Positions 1-11,885 of a DNA stretch of 64,000 nucleotides are shown here, one piece after another; within the stretch, counting starts at the first letter, position 1, and every line of letters starts with the position of its first letter. The notes under the pieces were generated by a model, which worked only from the letters and a program-made list of their open reading frames with translations, was not told where the DNA came from and made no database searches. This stretch comes from Saturnia japonica (Eukaryota; Arthropoda; Insecta; Lepidoptera; Saturniidae): assembly GCA_033032175.1 (NCBI GenBank), contig CM065325.1, forward strand, positions 5,918,930-5,982,929. Reading direction: 5' to 3'. Both the position numbers and the translations under genes were made by a program.

Positions 1-190
1 AGAAGTGTTTTTGGAGATGTGTCTCTGGTTGGTGCAATCCAACAGGTGAAATACCTGCAACATACAGTCGAAAAGCATTGTGTTGTGTTCCTGCTGTGTT
101 ACTATTATACCTATGGTATTACCAGCGTCCACAGGCTATGTAGCCGTATACCACCAGGCAATCCGTATGCTTTCCTACCTATCCGTTTCC
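1..190 (-). repeat. 3' end of a LINE-like dispersed repeat
   Basis: Read on the minus strand this stretch resembles 26590-26830 and, more weakly, 62560-62640. The shared motifs are 'GCATACGG', 'cctgtggacgc', a poorly kept 'aatacca' and 'gaacacaacaca'. This is a common lepidopteran LINE 3'-end pattern (recalled, not searched). No coding sequence was recognised in the first 700 bases. Confidence 0.45.
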
Positions 191-699
191 TACCTTAGTT
201 GTATAAAAAAAGATTGAATCAATAGACTCAGGAGACATTGCAAAATGATAAAAAAGTGAATGTGTGTACTTATACAAGCGCTATAGAAGTTATACTTTGA
301 TTAAAATGATTTTTAATCTACACGAAATTAATGTTTTCTGTTCATCCAATCCCCTTTTTAAGTTTATCTTCTTTATCCGTATCATCATATAATATCGAGT
401 GTGACTAGGAGGAATTTTTGAAGGTATCTAGATCTCTCATGTTGTGGTTTTTATTTTAATTAATTACTTTGCGTATTTGGCTATATACCATGTAATTTTG
501 GTGGCAAATGCATAAAATAATAACTAGAAGCAGGAATTTTAAGTTGCCACATCAACTCCCTGGTCAACTTTAACAAGAAAGCCACCATATTGTTATAGCA
601 TTTTATGAACTCTGAAAATTAGATTTTTTTTCTATCCGCTTGACTTTGGCATAATTGTGTACAAACACACTTGCTAAATTATAAGAAGAAGAAGTTCAA

Positions 700-1372
700 C
701 TAATTTGTTTCAATGCGAAAGGGCAGTAAATAGGCAGACAGCCTATGGTAAATGGTCACCGTTGTCTATGGACAACTGCTACAAGGGCATTAAAGCTATG
801 ATGCCTCAATTTGAGACCGTATTTGTATCTCTTCAAAGATTCCCATATTCCCCTGGGGGGAAAACCATGTTGGGTAACCCATTCCACAACCATAGCGTAC
901 ATGACATGAAGGTTCTAGGGAACCTTATTTTTGTCTCGGTTCAGCTGGGTGTGTGAGGACAGCCAACAGCGGAAGATGCGAGTTTGGAATGATGATGAGG
1001 ACACCATACCGAAAAGTTCTACATGCGATAGAAGACACAAAGAGGCCCGAAGTCTCTGAAAAGTTGTAAGTAATCTAGACCGCATGTTAATTTTGCACGG
1101 AGTCAAGAGGAGAAAGCTGGTAGGTGGTACTTGCACTTTGTACAGCACAAGTTGTTGCTTTGATGTCAAGTAATGCTTGCAACTATTGAGAACATCCAGC
1201 TTTTTAACTGCCAACTTGGCCTTGGCTCTCCATAATACTCCGGAATTGTACAAAGCAGGATATATCGACACCAAGGATTCTTATATTACTTGAGATCTTT
1301 AAAGGAGTGCCCTGGAACTTAGATACCATAACAAATGGAGTTTTCCGAGGGCTACAATAAAACGAGAGGTTT
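700..1372 (-). mobile_element. degenerate CR1-like LINE fragment
   Basis: A minus-strand frame at 915-1274 keeps the pattern of the C-terminal end of a CR1/Jockey-type reverse transcriptase. The stretch 'AVKKLDVLNSCKHYL' followed by 'KQQLVLYKVQV' fits the family pattern 'KKL.VL...R.YLT..Q.LLLYKAQVRP'. A 3'-UTR-like part at 700-900 contains degraded 'ggtaaatggtcaccg' and 'cccattccaca' motifs typical of these elements. It has no start codon and no catalytic core, so it is a dead fragment. Confidence 0.5.
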
Positions 1373-1387
1373 AGTAAGCAACTTCCT

Positions 1388-1558
1388 AGTGAAGCAATGA
1401 TAGCTCAGTTGGTAGCGTGTGCGACATCGATCGACGTGAGTTCGAATCCCCGCAATGAGCCTGAGCATTTGGTGAAGGAAAACATCGTGATGAAACCATA
1501 GCATGGTTAGTAGGTCTTTTCTAATACCAACCTGGCTAGCTACCATCCTCAAGTTGGA
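1388..1558 (+). mobile_element. tRNA-derived SINE
   Basis: The head carries RNA polymerase III boxes in tRNA-like spacing: A box 'TAGCTCAGTTGG' near 1400 and B box 'GAGTTCGAATCCC' near 1439. The body matches, in reverse orientation, a second copy at 26294-26465 (shared 'AACATCGTGATGAAACCATA' and 'CTCAAGTTG'). The long body and the second copy argue that it is a SINE and not a functional tRNA gene. Confidence 0.7.
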
Positions 1559-1869
1559 AATATGTCGCCAAGTACCAATAGGTATGTTCCAACAACTGCA
1601 ATTGAGAGTGTCTTTTACCTAGGCTTAGTGTGTTACCATCTTCGGCCACATCGTCACTTAAGATCAGGTAAGATTGTGACCACAACACTAAATTTATAAA
1701 GATAAAAAAGCATTTTAGTTTTAATGGGCGCATGTAGCATAAAGATTCATTATCACGATTTTTTATAACATGCTAGAGTTATTATATTTATACAAAAATC
1801 TCTTAAAAAGACATTAAAAAAAATTTCATTCTACAAATAAAAATAAACAGCACTTAGTATTATGCATAC

Positions 1870-4800
1870 CTGGTGTACATTTCATATAGATTTTTTAAAA
1901 ATTTCTCCACGTCATTCTTATCAGCGAGTTTGGTTTGTATGTACTTTTGCAGTTTCAAGTGAAATATATTCAGTACAAACTTGCTCATTACTTGGTCAGG
2001 ATTTGGGAATACATTGCTGATAATTGTATAGTTCTTCTTACAGAGAGGCAAGACTGCAGAGAATATGTCTTTCCCAAGTAAAGTGTTCTAAAATTACACA
2101 GGTTTCAAGATTTTTTATTCATTGTGGATTCATAAAGTTACATTATACATTTTTGACAAAAAAAACTTATGTGTACTTATGTACGCACATATAAAGTTAT
2201 ACTTAGGCATAACATAACAAAGAACAACTCAAAAAATTTTATCCCGAAAACCGACATTAAGAAGTTACATCATCAAGGATAATATGTAAATAAAAAATTA
2301 TGTATGCAATTCACACGTGATAGAAGTGAAACCTACACATCTATGTTTTTTTTAATTCAGAAAATGATCAAATACTCACTAATTTAAAGTTTATGAAAAT
2401 GTTCTAAAAAGCTTTTGTTTCGTGCCCTTTCTGATTAGGTAATAAAATTCAGTTTGAAATATCTATGGTGCCTAACACAATATCAATCAGTAACAGAATG
2501 TCATAAGTGTTGTCTAAAAAGTTTTTGTTTCGTGCCTTTTTTGTGAGGTAATAAAACTCATTATTGCGTGGCAACAAACATCTTTTATTTATACGATTTT
2601 ACCATTGCCTAAAACTTTCTTATCTCATTTTCACCCACGTCGTTAAATCTTATGAAATGATGTGTCTGTCTCTTTTTACTGTAGCTTTCGCTTTTTCATT
2701 TCATCGATTTTCAAATCACAACGACGCTAAAGAAGTTTCCACTTCAATTATGTAATAAAATGATAACGTAAATTCATTGTGGTTACTTTTATTTCGTTTA
2801 ATTTTAAAACGAATTCATATTATTATCATTTATAGTTATTGTTATTTCATACTTCCATCACATGATACATATGGAGCTCTCAATTTTACCCTTAATTAAA
2901 CGCACCAAAAGATGTGTGACTTCTACAATCTTATAATTAAATGTTATATTAATTTAAAATGTGAATGAACTAAAGTTATTGTTATCCATAGCTAAGTTAT
3001 TATTTTATAGGCTTTAAACTTCTTGAACTCTCAGATTTATTCTCCAACATAATCTTTTCAATTGCTTCTCCCTAAATATTCTTATAGCGTTAACATTCAT
3101 TCTCATAACAGTCAAGATAAATTTAAATATGAGCTTGACATTAGAGCACTTTTTCTTATAAGACTAGCGATCGCCCTAAGGTTGAAATTCGACCAGCGAC
3201 TTTTTGATAATAGACTATTTACTGTTTGACATTTGCAGTATTTATTAACCTAAACAATGAGTATTATCTACATCACTTGCTGTCACTTTTCGTCGAGTGA
3301 CAATGTCAATATTTTGGAGGGTCTAAGTTCAATCATACTGGTCGGTTTAGGATTCACAGTATTAATTTATTTAATTTAATATATTAGTAACAGATATTAT
3401 AGATAAATTTTAGCTTTCTGCTCTCCTTCTCCATATAAACTTTAACCATGCCATATCTCAGTCTTCCGTGCATGCAATACGATTAAAAAGATAGGTACCG
3501 AAAGCTTTTGTTTCACATGTTAATATATTGATAAAGTTTATTTATAATACATAATAATACACCATATATTTTGAAGGAAAACTTACCATTTGACTGGTTT
3601 CTATAAAGGCATCAACACACTGACTATATCCTTTAAAATTGGTCATAATATTAGCGATGTCTTTCATTCTTGCCATGTTAGCTTGGTTCTGAGCTTTTAC
3701 AAATTCCTCAATAAGGTTTCTTTCGATTTCATCATATTTAGCCTCAATTTTTTTCTTAGCAACCTCAAACTTATCCGGTGGTAATTCTTGTGCAATTGTG
3801 TGAAGTTTTTGAATTACATCTGCGGCTTCATATAACTGAAATATACATATTATTAGGGTTAGTGAAAATCAGATATTTACAATAAATTGGTATATTTATA
3901 TCAGATATTATATGTATAATCTTTATTAGCTGATTATTATTTTAATTTATAGGGGACATCAATTTCTGGCTAATCTAGTTCATTTTCTTACTCTACTCCT
4001 ATTACTAGTTTAGAAAATAGATATATAAAAACTGATATATGAAACTCTAATCAAACTCTGCATATTACATTAATAGTGTAATTATTTACTTAATTGTAAG
4101 AAAATCTAAATATGAGCCAATAAAATGATGTGTTTAACAGATTTTGTTGTTATTAATATCAATACAGTGTAAACTCTTTATAATGAAACTCAAGGGGCTG
4201 AGCATTTTTTGTCGTTATAGAGAGTAATCGTTATATGGAGTGAACAAAAAAACAACCAAATTAACAAGAATTTTCGCTTCGTCAACACTAATCGCTTTCC
4301 GTTTACTGGCCATGTTAACAGTTTCAAAGTAGGTTTACGACTGATAATACGATAGGTTACCCAGTATGCTTGGTCGAGGACCATCACTTCCGAGAAAACA
4401 ATGCGTCATACTGCACGTGTTCAAGACAATTAAGGATAACAAAAGCTAGACCTACCACGGATGTTTCAGAGCTTCAAAGTCTTTTGTTACCTGATAATAA
4501 ACAATAATACCGATAATAAATATTTACTGTCTAAAAATATGAACACATTTCTTCGTAATAGAGATTGGCGTATCGCTATAAAGAGTGTTTCAATATGTGG
4601 GTTTTAACGCAAACCAACCAAGTTGGGCTCACTTTAACGTTATAGGGAGATTATCGTTATAAAGGATAACGTTATAAAGAGTTTACACTGTATATGGTCC
4701 AGGATTACTATAATTCATATTATGACACTTGAAATTGAATGTTTAAAGTAGATAATAATAATTTACAACTATGTAATATTTACCTTATTTTGATCATTAA

Positions 4801-7770
4801 ATAACTCTGTCAATACAGGACCAGGGCTAAGGAAATGAGCTAGATGTGACAACAAATCTCTTGCAGCTGCTGCCCGAGCTCTGGGTGCTCTTGCTGCACC
4901 AAGTTTTTCTCCAACATCAAGCGCTCTACCACCACAGCGTGACATTCTTTCATCAAGAGAACTGAACACACCCACACAATGCTAAAAAAATACCTCTTTT
5001 TCTTTAATCATATCTACTAAATAGACTGCGATAAACTGATATACTAATAGATTGCGTAAACAGAGTTACTTATAAAGGTAGGTGAACATTAAGAATGTTT
5101 TAAAATAAGGGTTATAAAGAAGGTTAAATATCTTAAGCACACAGTTATTTATGAATTGAGATTTCAAAGGTTACATTGAGATTGATATAAACATCATGTA
5201 AGCTACTGAAAATAGATGAAGAAATTACGTCTGTAAATACATGCTAATGCTAATCTATACAATTGATAAAATTGAAGTGTCTGTTTGTAATGTCAAAATA
5301 ACAGTTTTTTACTAAATGCATATGAAAGTATATACGATACCTATAACAAAAAGCCCATTTTTTTTACTTTTGTCTGTCCATCTGTCTGTCTATCTGTCTG
5401 TTAGTTCCGCGTAATGTCCGAAACGGTTGCACCGATTTTGACGAGACTTTCACTGATAGATAGCTGATGATAATATAGAGTTCAACATGTTAAACCTATT
5501 ATTAATTGTTAATTGTTATTAATACTAAAATGTTCTGGTCCTAAATTTGTATTTTTTGTTTTATTTACATTGGGTATTGTTTTTAATTAATTTTATGGAT
5601 ATTTTAAAGAATGACCATAAGTTTAGTTCGAATACGAATTTCCGCCTGCTTCCTTTGTGATCATTTTTTTCAGTTTCTTTGAATTAAATACCTAGTTGTT
5701 ATGAATTGCTGGAGAGCTAAGAAAACGGTTATGTTTTTAAAATAATCTGCAAGCGAAGTTTCATAACGATTTTTTTTTTTTTAAAGCCATTTTAGTGAAT
5801 AAAAATTTAAAAATAATTATTGAAATAACATTGTTTTACGTCTCGCGTTTTTAAATATGACCGGATATTTGTTGTTTTGATATTGATAAGTAACCATTGT
5901 TTAGTCGTTTTTATAAATCACAAGAATAGGGTCTGAAAAGTCGCATTTTTGTCACACTGATTGACTGACTCACTCACTCACCAAGAACCTAAACCACTTC
6001 TAAGTGACTTAATAAAAAATTTGGGATCAAGAACAAATAACTTGAAAAAAGTACAATTATCTATACAATTAATAAAATTGAAGTGTCTGCTTTTAATGTC
6101 AAAATAACAACTTTTTACTAAATCTCCTACTACACCAGGATCCCAAGTCCCAGGGACTGCCCGTATTCCTTTCGTCTGCTACATGACTAACCCGGCACCC
6201 ACACGGTGAATACATGGAATGCTAAGATGTTTATCTCCATCAAAGGAAAATAGTCGTTCAACAGGAACAAGACTTAGTAAACAATCCATTATATTTAAGG
6301 CACTGAATTATGACTGTTGGTCTGGACTGTGGGTTGATGAAAGGTATTTTGTATTTGCAAAATATGTCTATTTTAAGTATATTGAATAAAATACAAAATG
6401 CTTTTGGAAAAATTTATTTCTAATGCAAAATAAATATAGATATTTTGCATTTTGTATTTGCATTTCATGTGTTTGATGAGTGCCCAAATTTGATTGATAT
6501 TTTAAAGCTTTTTTTTTAAAACTTCAAATAAATGTTTAAATAAATGAAAAAAAGTATGATTATGTAAAAATATAAGGTGTTGATTTAAAAAAATCATGCA
6601 TATACCCTATTATTTCTTATACACAATATTAGCAATGGGTTTATATGTGAAATATGAAGAGTAATTAATTCCCTATAGGATACTATACCATATGTTGATC
6701 CATAATTTCAGTTAACTTAGCTCCGTACAGCTTTTCTTCCTCTTGTACAGCTTGTTCTAATCTAGCACATTTCCTTTCTTGTCTTTCTTGCAGCACCTGT
6801 AGAAAAACCATTTAATAAGATTTAGTTGACTTTATGTAATCATTTTTTTCATTTTAGTAATCTATTTGTAGCCCAAAGATAGTTTACATGCTAATATATA
6901 AAAGAAATATTGCTGAACATATTTCAAGCAAAATTAAAAATATATTAAAGGATAAATATTTATTTTAAGGTTTATAGATTATAATTATTTTCTTTTAGTA
7001 TTTGGCGGTCAATCCATCTGAAATTATATTCATTTTTAACTCACTAGATGTTTTAAGATTTGTGTAAATTATAACAAATATTTATGTTATTCTCATCAAG
7101 TGAAGTTTTGTTTTTATTCTATGAAATAAGCTATTCATTTTTGTAATAATTGTGTGTAGGAGCTTCTTAAACAATTATTACTAGTGTGTACATTAATGAA
7201 TTGATTTTTATAAGAACAGTTTTCTGTGTAAAACTATAACAAAATAAAATAAACCATAGTAAAATATACCTATTGGAAAAATAACAATTCTTTTCTACTT
7301 TAGTTTTTAATATTTTACCTTCAAATCCTGTATTGCCTGTGTAAATATGTCATGTATCATTTCAGGATCAAATTGATCATCTTTTAATCGTGATTCTTGC
7401 ATGCTTCGTCTCACCATTCGTTCCACAAACTCATCTGGGTCAAATGGGTCCTGAAAGAATTACATATACATAGTTGTATGTTTTATCTTAGATCTCAGTA
7501 GGTGTAAAATTTCCATGACTTATTTTGTTTTTGGATATAACAGCGCAATTAGCAAGTAAGATAAAAAATTCGTTTTAATTGAATTTGTTTATACTTACTG
7601 AAAGAGATAAGAATTTCCACAAGCATAATATAGAAAAAACATAATAAGAAGGATCATTGCTAATATTTAGTAAAATAATTAAGCCAACAACTATTTGAAT
7701 ATTATGTATCAAATAAAGAGAAAATATTTATACTTACATGTTCCAGTTCTTTCATATATTGGTTCATCAT
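1870..7770 (-). CDS. Sec10: exocyst complex component 5 (Sec10), N-terminal exons, partial
   Basis: Sec10 is the exocyst subunit that helps tether secretory vesicles to the plasma membrane before fusion. Six coding exons were built on the minus strand: 7770-7738 (start codon, MMNQYMKELEH), 7450-7319, 6796-6689, 4981-4784, 3835-3587 and 2087-1870. All have AG/GT borders; junctions are phase 0 until the last exon, which ends two bases into a codon. The frame matches Sec10 from its N terminus: 'DPFDPDEFVERM', then 'CVGVFSSLDERMSRCGGRAL', then 'EAADVIQKLHTIAQELP', then 'FKGYSQCVDAFIE', then 'FPNPDQVMSKFVLNIF' and 'FLKNLYEMYTR'. Helical, coiled-coil-like composition fits exocyst rods. About 310 residues are present. 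The C-terminal part (roughly 400 residues in relatives) must lie left of base 1. Introns carry a pogo-type element and old repeats but keep intact splice sites. Confidence 0.9.
3255..3490 (+). repeat. dispersed repeat, copy 1 of 2
   Basis: About 230 bases in a Sec10 intron match 58485-58715 in the same orientation. Shared blocks are 'TCAATATTTTGGAGG', 'TCTAAGTTCAAT', 'AGTAACAGATATTATAGATA' and 'CTCCATATAAACTTTAAC'. There is no coding potential. The family was not recognised. Confidence 0.65.
4165..4690 (-). mobile_element. pogo/Tigger-like element, internally deleted
   Basis: Bounded by perfect inverted ends CAGTGTAAACTCTTTATAA and TTATAAAGAGTTTACACTG, with a TA on each side. This is the signature of the Tc1/mariner superfamily, and the CAGT start is typical of pogo/Tigger. 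On the minus strand from 4313 a remnant start reads MASKRKAISVDEAKILVNLV, which resembles the N terminus of pogo-type transposases (helix-turn-helix region). At 526 bp it lacks the catalytic domain. It sits in the Sec10 intron between the exons ending at 4784 and starting at 3835. Confidence 0.8.
5240..5510. repeat. interspersed repeat with TGTC microsatellite
   Basis: Shares 'AAAATTGAAGTGTCTG', 'TGTCAAAATAACA' and 'AAATGCATATGAAAGTATA' with 6055-6120 and, inverted, with 43470-43745. It contains 'CTGTCTGTC'-type runs and 'GTCCGAAACGGTTG', a 3'-end pattern common among lepidopteran RTE-like or Helitron-like repeats. Non-coding. Confidence 0.55.
6055..6125 (+). repeat. short copy of the 5240-5345 repeat
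   Basis: Matches 'TCTATACAATT.ATAAAATTGAAGTGTCTG' and 'AATGTCAAAATAACA' of the copy at 5253-5310 and stops abruptly at the shared 'TTTTTACTAAAT'. Confidence 0.6.
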
Positions 7771-9128
7771 CTTGTTAATTGAAAGAGATATAAGTTATTA
7801 ATTAAAACACAGTTTTGAGAAAAATCTCAAATCTGAGAATTAAAAATATTTACAAATAACAAATAGCACATATAGATATGATAAATAGTAATAAATAGTA
7901 TATAGTTTACGCCATAATTTACGTTGAACTGGTTATCAAATAGGGATGGCGATCTGAGATCGATTAATTGAATAAACAATTTTTTCAACAAAATATTCAT
8001 TATTATAATCAATTCATAACACTGAATCGATTCAGTGAAATGATATTTTAACCTCAAAAATCGAGATTCAATTTTTTCTGATTTGATAACAACCATAAAA
8101 TTATTTACAAATATTTGAATGTACCCAAATACATGTAAATAAATCACAAATTTTCACTTAATTACTCAAAACCTCGCGAGATGGCAGTATTGGTTGTGTA
8201 CCGTTTCCTTCATATCTTTTTATTGAATAAAACAAATAATAAATAAGTTTCGGCGGGATCTTGAAGTGACATGTTGTGGTTTTTATTTTTATATCAATAA
8301 CTTAGTTTTTTTAACTAAAATTATGTAATATTGATTGCTTTTTGCGTGACATACTTTGGTTATTGTACATAAGTGAAGTAAACTCCACAAAAACTCCATA
8401 TAAAGTTCTGACAAGGGAGGTTACCATCTTGTTGGGATACTGAAATCGTTCTAGGACGGGACACTCTATAATCATTTGATAATGGCAGTAATGGTATTCA
8501 ATAAAGATGACTAGTTGCTTGGTTAGGAAGAAGAAGAAATAAAAAAACAGCTACGTTTTTATATGTCATGTATGGTCGGTCATTATTACAACAACTATGA
8601 TTATATGTTTTATTATTGTATTAAATGCACTACGCAACGAATAACATTAGGATTACGAAAGACAGAGAGCTAGTTCTTCAGTCCACATTATTCGTAATTT
8701 TTTATTATTGACAATAACAATCAAATGGTCAACCAGTGTTATCACAACGTGTGAACAAGTAAGCATTATGTGACTTTAGCGGAGGTGAGGAACAGAGAGT
8801 AAAGTTCCTCATCCACCATAGAAAAGGGAAGATCCTCCGGCCAGATGGGTGCTATGTCTGGCGGGCAGCTGCCCCGACGGTTGTTTTTTTTTTTTTTTTT
8901 AAACTGACTACTCTGTTAGTCTTAGGGGCCCTATTCAAAAACAGAGACGCTGCGGCTTTTACAGCTTCACCGGGCTTGGGTTGCCGTCCGTTGCTGTCCT
9001 CTGCGGAGAGAACGGTGGTTACGCGGGCGTGGGCGGTAGTACGCTCTGTTTGGAGAGGCGGTGGAGTAGAACGCGTTTGCTGTTTCGATTTGGTCGAGCG
9101 GGTCAGTAAGATATTACGCGGCAGGCGT

Positions 9129-11837
9129 TTAACTCCGGCAGGCATTGGGGTCGGGAACATATGAAGCTGCCGCTTTGATTAAGGGATTCGTGTGGTTCGA
9201 CGCGGTGTCGAAATAAGAGCGAGAAAGGTGTTTGGCATAAGCATGTATCGAAGGAAGGTCCATATCTCTATGGAGATCTTCCATACGAACATACCAAGGG
9301 GCGCCGGTAAGGCGGTGAAGAAACCTATTCTGGATGGTTTGTAAACGATCCCAATTATATCTTGGCATATGTGCGAACACAACGCAGCTATATGTCATAA
9401 TCGGTCGGATACACATCTTGTAGGGAGTAAGCTTTTGTCTCGTAGACATTTTGCTTGCAGCACATAACAGAGGATGCAATCGGGCGAGGGTCCAGGCGGC
9501 CCTTTTCCTAACCAGAGTGATGTGGCGTATAAAGGAGAGTCTACTATCTAGGGTTACACCTAGATATTCGGTCTCCTTTACCCACCAGGGAATCGGATTA
9601 CCGAAGAGTTCAAGGGGATGACCCTTGAGTTTTTTCGGTATCTGAAAGGCGGTTTGGTCGAAGAGCACCGCTGCACTCTTTGTGGGGTTGATGGCTATTC
9701 GCCAGTCGTTAAACCACTCCCCGAGAGTGGTCACGGCTCTTTGGATTCTACATTTGAGGTTGATCTTTTGCCTTTGAGAGGAGTATATGACTGTATTGTC
9801 AGCGTATAACCCTACCTCAACTTTCGCGGGAAGTTTTGGTAGGTCACTGACGTACAGATTGAAGAGGCTAGGAGCCAGGATGGAACCTTAGGGGACGCCT
9901 GAGCGTATGGGATGGGGCGTGGATAGTTCACCTTCCACTCTGTAGCGAAAGGTGCGGTCTTTGAGGTAATCGCGGATGATTTTAACTAATCTATCGGGGA
10001 CTTCGCGGGAGTACAGTTTAGAGACTCATCCTTCATGCCAGACCTTATCAAAGGCCTTGGCTACGTCGAAAAAGACTGCTAGTGTACGACGGGGTTTATA
10101 TAACTCGGAAAAGTTAAACAAAATGTGCTCTATGAGGCGGTGCACTTGATGAGTGCATGAATGTCTAGCACGAAAACCGAATTGCTCAGGCGGATAGAGG
10201 TTTTTCTCCTCTATTACGGACTTGAGACGGTTCAGAAGGAGCCGCTCATAGATGTTACCTAGGGTTTTGAGAAGACTGATAGGGCGGTAGCTGTCGGGAA
10301 GCGACGTGCCCTTGCCGGGCTTGTGAATACCTATGATAATGGCCGTTTTCCAGACGGCTGGAAAATGGCAGTTGGCTATGGCTACATTGAAGATGCAGAC
10401 CAATAGAGCTATGAGGTGATCGGGAAGAAGTTTGAGTACTTCGTTCCTGATCCTGTCGGGACCTGGTGACTTTTTAAGCTTAAGGCTTTTGAGTATGGCA
10501 AAGACCTCCTCAGAAGTGACTGGGGACAGGGATTCTGATGCGAGAAGCTTATTCAGCTCCCCCACGCGGGCTTCGATATCTCTGATTCGGTCGGTATTTG
10601 CGTTGACGCTGTTCGGGGAGCACTGACTCTCCAAACAAGCGGCAAGGCACTCCGCCTTGTCGATGGTATCGAACGCGGGTGTAGTGCCGGGACCCCTTTC
10701 GAGGGGTGGCATGCGAGGTTGGAGATCTATTTTAAGAGCGTGGGCTACTTTCCAGTAAGTCAGATGTGACGGCCTTAGCCCTTCGACTAAGGTGTCCCAT
10801 CTGTGACTTCTGAACTCGGTTATACGGGCTTTAACCGCTCTCTGGAGTGCGCGTAATCGTGCGCGGTTTGCCTCGGTCGGATAAGAGTTATGCAAACGAG
10901 TCGCAGCGTTCTTCTCCGTCATCAAAGCTCACACGTCGGCAGGGAGTACAAAGTGGCGATCGTTCGCCACTTCGACCTCTCTCGAGGCCTCTCCGATGCC
11001 GACTTGGCGGTGGTCGACTAGGAAGTCGATCGCGAGATCTACGTGCGCACCTGACTCCAATACGTCCGGGACCCTAACGAGACTGGGCGAGGACTGCCTA
11101 TCCGCGAGGTAGTGTTTGAGTTTGGCATAGTCAACCGTTGTGACTGAAGGAGGGCTGGAGTCATCTAGTTGTCCTAGCTGTAGGATGACCGGGCGATGGT
11201 CGGAATCGAGTTCATGTACGACCCGAACGAGTCGTACCTGAAGCGCGATATTTTTCAGGAGGGCTATGTTAAGCACTGTCGGTGTACAGTGATCTTGAAA
11301 GTGGGTGGGAGTTGGAAGCGCTATGACGTCAAAGTTTAACTCGTCCGACAACCCTTCGAGAGTAACCCCATTACTGAAGTCCCTCCAATTGTTGAAGGAC
11401 GTGTGTCCACTGTTGAGGTCACCTGCGATAATAACCGATGTGCCGAGCGAGAGTAGCTTCTCTAGATCAGACCTGAGAGGTACTTTCGTCGGTGAGAGGT
11501 ACACGGATATGATCGTTATGGACGGATGATCGGTCATTCCTAGTCTACACACGGATACTTCCATATTGGTAAGTATCGGAGGATCTACCGGCATGCAATA
11601 CAACGAGCGCTTGTAGTAAATGAGAGTGCCGCCCCCTCGGCTGTCACGGTCATTTCTAACAATGTTGTAGTTTACAATACTCGGATTGTGTTTACCACGC
11701 TTTAAGAGCGTTTCCTGTACTAAGAGAACGTCTATTTGGTGATCTTTAAGAAAAGTCGCGACGAGATCACGCTGCGGATATAAGTTCCGCGCATTAAAAA
11801 AGGAGATGTTTAAGCCTCTCGGCTTGAGCCTAGCCAT
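9129..11837 (-). pseudogene. Jockey ORF2 (AP-type endonuclease + reverse transcriptase), broken
   Basis: The N-terminal ~240 residues form an exonuclease-endonuclease-phosphatase domain: 'VQETLLK' with its catalytic Glu, 'IIAGDLNSGH' and 'LDSDHRPVIL'. The reverse transcriptase follows: 'KKSPGPDRIRNEVLK', 'SYRPISLL', 'PPEQFGFRARHS', 'FDVAKAFDKVWHEG', 'SGVP.GSILAP' and the catalytic box. One frame is kept throughout, but it has TGA stops at 10929 and 10026 and a TAA at 9888 (in 'SGVP*GS'). The catalytic YADD box reads YADN at about 9805, removing one metal-binding Asp. The C-terminal end after 'SYVPDPNA' diverges from the copy at 33533. Normally the protein nicks DNA and copies the element RNA at the nick. 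Confidence 0.9.
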
Positions 11838-11885
11838 TGAGAGGCCTGAGGTTGTTGGCTTCGCGATCGAGACGCTGTAGCGTCT

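Noticed and set aside
1394..1460. tRNA gene
   Set aside because: A and B boxes are present, but there is no acceptor-stem pairing, and the sequence continues into a body that is repeated at 26294-26465; it is a SINE head.
7827..8147. 106-aa minus-strand gene
   Set aside because: AT-rich frame crossing the left end of the hAT-like element; no domain and hydrophobic Ile/Tyr/Asn bias typical of chance frames.
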